In this document: positions 60,812 to 64,000 of the stretch, one piece after another | Position numbering within the stretch: position 1 is the first letter of the stretch | Layout of the letters: every line of letters starts with the position of its first letter | NCBI RefSeq assembly: GCF_041929845.1 | Contig: NZ_JBHEEH010000011.1 | Location: forward strand, 25,751 to 89,750 | Source: Paenochrobactrum pullorum | GTDB lineage: Bacteria; Pseudomonadota; Alphaproteobacteria; Rhizobiales; Rhizobiaceae | Direction of reading: 5' to 3' | Length of the DNA: 64,000 nucleotides | The notes under the pieces: model-generated | What the model saw: only the letters and a program-made list of their open reading frames with translations | The model's database searches: none | Told to the model about the DNA's origin: nothing | Translations under genes and position numbers: made by a program

Positions 60812-60997
60812 GGATGTTTTACTTTCAATTGAAGCAACAGAAAAACAGCTGCGATGAGATGTTAGCTGATGCAGAGAAAGATGATGTTTTCTTGTAGCTT
60901 TCATAAACCAACTATTTAGAGATAGCAAAACTATCAAAAAAGGCGTTTACAAGCTGATGCAAACGCCCTTTAAAATGCTGGTTAACTTAGTAGATGA

Positions 60998-62500
60998 TTA
61001 TTTCTTTCGGCACGGCATGTCAGCGTCTTCTGCATTGATAGCGGTGCCATCGATGGTTTCAATGCCGTAAAGTAGTTTTGCACGTGCTTCAATGGAAGCC
61101 AGTAATGCATTGCCTAAATCAAGGGCACGCTCAGATTGGCGCACACTGTAGTCTGTTAGATATTTGGATGCCAATTCAGGTTTTTCAGCTTGATAAAGAA
61201 TTTCGGCGGTTGTCTGAATGGTTGCAATATCTTGAATTTGCCCGTCTTCGAAGGCTTCCAGTGCTTGGGTGACTTCCGGCATGAATGTTTCAGGATGGGC
61301 GCAGCTATGATACATGATGCGCTTAAACAAACGGCCTGCAAATTGGGTTGCTTCCTGAGACTGATATTCAGCATTTAAGAAGGTGGAACCTGCATCACGG
61401 AACAAATATCGATGAATACCATATTCCGGAATAACTTTATTGATCCCGATATGGTAAGGCACAAATGGAGCCGTTACAGAACCGGTAGGCGCAACCCAAA
61501 GCAGGTTGAGCTCAGGGCGTGTTGTCTCACGTAACTGTGCCACTTCACCATAGCCGGAGCGTTCGGTTGATACGCGTGGATCGCGCACCATTTTCATCAT
61601 TTTTTTCAAAGTGACCGGTGCCATGTCGCGTAATTCTTTTTCGACCGTATCAATTGTCCAGTGTTTTTGACCGGTACGCATCGGGCGGTCTTGTTCGCTA
61701 TAAACAGCATGGACATTGAAAGGCTTATCACCGTCACGCTTCCACCAGCCTTGCTCAATGGCGAAATCATAAAAATTAGGCGATGCCAAATAATCATTGC
61801 TGTCAGTAATATCGGCCGGAATATCGCCGATATAGCCGGGATAAGAAACGCGGACATCGTCTGGCCCTAAGCGTTCAGCCACCCAAAGCCCTTTGCCACC
61901 TGCAAATTGCAGAACTACCCAACCTTCATTTTTGTCAGCAATAAGATGAGAGTTCCCACCGTAAGTGGTGTAGCCATATTTATTGATGAGATCACCAATG
62001 ATTTCGACGGCTTCACGTGCTGTTTTGGCACGTTCCAATGCAATGCGTGCCAGATCGCTATATTGCGGGCCGGTTTGCGGATTGGGTGTCATCTCGACAA
62101 GCTCATCGCGGGAGTTAGACCAGATGTCACGGATTGCAACACCGTGCTCATTCAGGCCTCCATTGGTCAGAGGCGCCGGAAAGCCTTCAAAATCGCTGTA
62201 GTTCATGTTGATATATTTGAATGTCTCAGGCGCTTGGGGAATTTCCATCAATTTGCCTGGCATATATGCTTTTTCTGTTGCTCCGACAGAAATGGTTGTT
62301 CCTTCCGCATGTTTCTTCGCAGGTACTACAGTTAACCAGTGACCGGATACTTCTTCACCGGTGCCGCCGATAAGTACTGAGCCGTCTTCGGTCAGGTTTT
62401 TACCAACATAAAAGCCATAACTGGCCAATGTTGGAGATGACATTGATACGGATACCAATAAATTGAGTGCGATGATTTTGCAGAAATCCGAATTTTTCAT
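60998..62500 (-). CDS. Secreted C69-family peptidase-like Ntn hydrolase with N-terminal serine
   Basis: A 500-residue protein of the peptidase C69 (PepD dipeptidase) family. A Sec signal peptide precedes SPTLA-SYGFYVGKNLTEDGS. In C69 enzymes the residue after processing is the nucleophilic Cys (ACTxxxVGK); here it is Ser27, placed exactly at the predicted signal-peptidase cut. Further family features are LTNGGLNEHGVAIRD, YGGNSHLIADKNEGWVVLQ and LNLLWVAPTGSVTAPFVPYHIG. It probably hydrolyses peptides or amides in the periplasm. The start at 62500 follows GAGGAAATA; 62521 is the alternative. Confidence 0.88.
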   Translation of the reverse strand: MKNSDFCKIIALNLLVSVSMSSPTLASYGFYVGKNLTEDGSVLIGGTGEEVSGHWLTVVPAKKHAEGTTISVGATEKAYMPGKLMEIPQAPETFKYINMNYSDFEGFPAPLTNGGLNEHGVAIRDIWSNSRDELVEMTPNPQTGPQYSDLARIALERAKTAREAVEIIGDLINKYGYTTYGGNSHLIADKNEGWVVLQFAGGKGLWVAERLGPDDVRVSYPGYIGDIPADITDSNDYLASPNFYDFAIEQGWWKRDGDKPFNVHAVYSEQDRPMRTGQKHWTIDTVEKELRDMAPVTLKKMMKMVRDPRVSTERSGYGEVAQLRETTRPELNLLWVAPTGSVTAPFVPYHIGINKVIPEYGIHRYLFRDAGSTFLNAEYQSQEATQFAGRLFKRIMYHSCAHPETFMPEVTQALEAFEDGQIQDIATIQTTAEILYQAEKPELASKYLTDYSVRQSERALDLGNALLASIEARAKLLYGIETIDGTAINAEDADMPCRKK

Positions 62501-62521
62501 TATTTCCTCTTGCGAGTGCAT

Positions 62522-63328
62522 TTCATGTTACATTCGGAGGCCACATCCCCTTTCGTAAGCGCATAATAAATAATGTGCAGAAATGAGCCTCTAACGCCTA
62601 TAGTGGAGAAATAATTTTTAAGGATCAACCGTGTTTTTGAAATTTTGTTATTAAAAACTGATGTATATAAAATAAAATAATAATATAAAATATTGCATAT
62701 TGGTTACTTATGATAAGGATAAATTATTGTTAATATACTTAATACTGTAATTTATTATTGATATTCGTCAGATTTTAGCCTGATGATAAAAAAATAAGAA
62801 AAATTTATTTATATCAGTTTATATAATACACTAATAAGCTGATGTGAGAGTTGGCATAAGTGCTGCCTATTTTGGAAAAATTACTTCAAGTGATTATTGA
62901 GTTATTTGCTTTGGCATCCATCATTGCGAGCATTCAAGGCTCGTTACTTTTAGGCAAAAGTGCATTTAATGCTTCCTGATTTGTACTGCACAATGAATTT
63001 ACGTTATTTTCACAGCTAGCTGACTTGTTAACGGAACGGTACCAGATACAAAATGTAGATATAGGCCAACTGCCAGAGCAATTGCTCCAAACGATAGCAA
63101 AAGGGTGTTTACGCGGGATAAACTGTCTTTGTGCATAAGGCGCCCTTTTAATTTCAATGGCGCCTTAAAGTTAATTTTTTAAATACGCAATTTAACTCCG
63201 ATCATTTATGTTTTTATAGTTATCATGAAATGAGTTCTGAAAATTTATAATATTATTTTAAAAGATGTTTGATTTGAAATAAAGTATTTTAATTTATTTT
63301 TCTTGGTAAAATCATTGGATTTATTTAG
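62522..63328. other. AT-rich gene-poor gap
   Basis: About 800 bp with strongly AT-rich sequence around 62640-62830. It holds a TAAGGCGCC/GGCGCCTTA palindrome at 63136-63144 and 63159-63167 followed by AATTTTTT. A possible 45-codon minus-strand frame is listed separately, and a 39-codon GTG frame on the plus strand (62860-62979) is hydrophobic but lacks a ribosome-binding site. I see no RNA gene. Confidence 0.5.
62999..63136 (-). CDS. Possible small membrane protein (45 aa)
   Basis: A short ATG frame encoding a basic N-terminus (MHKDSLSRVN) and one hydrophobic stretch (TLLLSFGAIALAVGLYLHFV), the layout of a single-pass membrane peptide. AAAGGG lies about 6 nt upstream, but the start codon touches one arm of the GGCGCC palindrome, which weakens the call. 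I recognise no family. It may be a chance frame. Confidence 0.3.
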   Translation of the reverse strand: MHKDSLSRVNTLLLSFGAIALAVGLYLHFVSGTVPLTSQLAVKIT

Positions 63329-63889
63329 ACTGAAGACCTATTAAATGTCTTGCGTTGAGGTGATCTACCGGATTCATTGGTCACATTAGGAGGTGCGCCA
63401 TGAGTCATCTTAAAGCCCATCGTACCGCAGCCAGCCTGCTAAAAAAAGGGATGTTCCCAGACGTATTGGGCGCACCAAAGGCGGACTGAATTCTAAATTG
63501 CATGCTGTAGCGATCGCTATGGCCGTCCACTGATTATGCTGCTCTCGGAAGGGCAGGTAAGTGTTTACAAAGGCACGGCCTTGATAATCAACGCTCTTCC
63601 GCGCGCAGACACATTGCTAGCGGATAAAGGTTATGATGCAGATTGGTTTCGTGACGCGCTCACTGAGCGTGGCATCAAGGTTTGCATTCCGTCGAAGGCA
63701 AATCGCAAAGTGCCAATAGCGCATGACGTTACGCTCTACCGAAAACGCCACAAGATCGAGAATATGTTTGGAAAGCTCAAAGATTGGAGGAGGGTTCACA
63801 CCCGCTACGACCGATGTGCCCATACATTCATGTCAGTAATTTGCATCGCTGCAATAATCATCTTTTGGATCAATCAATGAGTCTTGAGC
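63329..63889 (+). mobile_element. IS5-family (IS427-type) element, truncated and decayed
   Basis: The right end TGAGTCTTGAGC (63878-63889) is clear and abuts CTAG. The left end is tentative: ACTGAAGACCTAT from 63329 resembles the inverted right end in 9 of 13 positions and is preceded by TTAG. The element is shorter than the usual 0.8 kb because the OrfA region is missing. Confidence 0.6.
63400..63880 (+). pseudogene. IS5/IS427-type transposase remnant (frameshifted)
   Basis: The second half of an IS427-type transposase, broken by two frameshifts. The first piece reads SHLKAHRTAASLLKKG, the second RRIGRTKGGLNSKLHAV and the third (63536-63880) LLADKGYDADWFRDAL to HKIENMFGKLKDWRRVHTRY and IAAIIIFWINQ, containing the DDE region C-terminal part. 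The N-terminal half is missing. Its stop codon TGA is the first three bases of the right inverted repeat. Confidence 0.85.
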
Positions 63890-63902
63890 CTAGGCTGAGG
63901 AC

Positions 63903-64000
63903 TCAATTACCCCATGCGATGAGTGTAGAAACAAGAGCAATTGCGGCGAGATAGTTTATTGCGAGGCGATCATATCTGGTTGCAATGCGTCGCCAGTTTT
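63903..64000 (-). mobile_element. Second IS5/IS427-type element, 3' end of transposase (cut by window edge)
   Basis: On the minus strand the frame ends NWRRIATRYDRLAINYLAAI followed by ALVSTLIAWGN and a stop at 63903-63905, the usual C-terminus of IS427-type transposases. The stop codon again lies in the terminal repeat (TGAGTCCTCAGC, 63905 back to 63894). The element continues beyond the window and its integrity cannot be judged. Confidence 0.85.

Overview
The window looks like a chromosomal stretch of an alphaproteobacterium of the order Hyphomicrobiales, probably close to Brucella/Ochrobactrum/Pseudochrobactrum. This is an inference from the short rhizobial-type phosphatidylserine decarboxylase, the Avi_7169-like peroxidase, the IS427-type and IS3-type insertion sequences, the style of the phenylacetate genes and a moderate G+C content judged by eye. 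It carries about 50 protein genes, one tRNA-Cys, three insertion-sequence remnants and one broken siderophore-utilisation gene. It is mostly a series of uptake-plus-catabolism modules, each with its own regulator.

Region 1 (1-12300): the end of an AhpD-like peroxidase gene, then a minus-strand operon (MarR-like regulator, fused two-domain ABC ATPase, peptide-binding protein, two permeases, M14 metallocarboxypeptidase). It is divergent from a 1209-residue hydantoinase/5-oxoprolinase, with a palindromic operator between them. Region 2 (12300-17180): psd, a GT8 glycosyltransferase, an ABM monooxygenase plus GNAT pair, tRNA-Cys, and a siderophore-interacting-protein pseudogene split by an internally deleted IS3-family element with a 3-bp target duplication.

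Region 3 (17181-30668): a four-gene spermidine/putrescine-type ABC transporter, two paralogous LacI regulators, an IlvD/Edd dehydratase, an amidohydrolase, a fumarylacetoacetate-hydrolase-family enzyme and a class III aminotransferase. Four exact copies and one near copy of TTTAACGTTA lie in front of these units, so they look like one regulon for an unidentified (amino) sugar-acid-like compound. An AraC regulator and a LysE exporter follow. Region 4 (30996-40131): DoxX, a VOC protein, a complete TonB receptor/ABC ferric-siderophore uptake operon, and a TetR/DHA2 efflux pair.

Region 5 (40190-60811): a complete phenylacetate degradation (paa) locus in three transcription units: paaG-I-K with paaR; thiolase-paaABCDE-(extra PaaA-like subunit)-paaZ; and paaN with a branched-chain-amino-acid-type ABC transporter (livKHMGF) ending in a fused enoyl-CoA hydratase/hydroxyacyl-CoA dehydrogenase that can replace PaaF and PaaH. 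Two GACC-N4-GGTC palindromes mark likely PaaR operators, and a second regulator, PaaX, is also present. Region 6 (60998-64000): a secreted C69-like Ntn hydrolase with Ser where Cys is expected, a long AT-rich gap, and two IS5/IS427-type elements meeting tail to tail at a CTAG.
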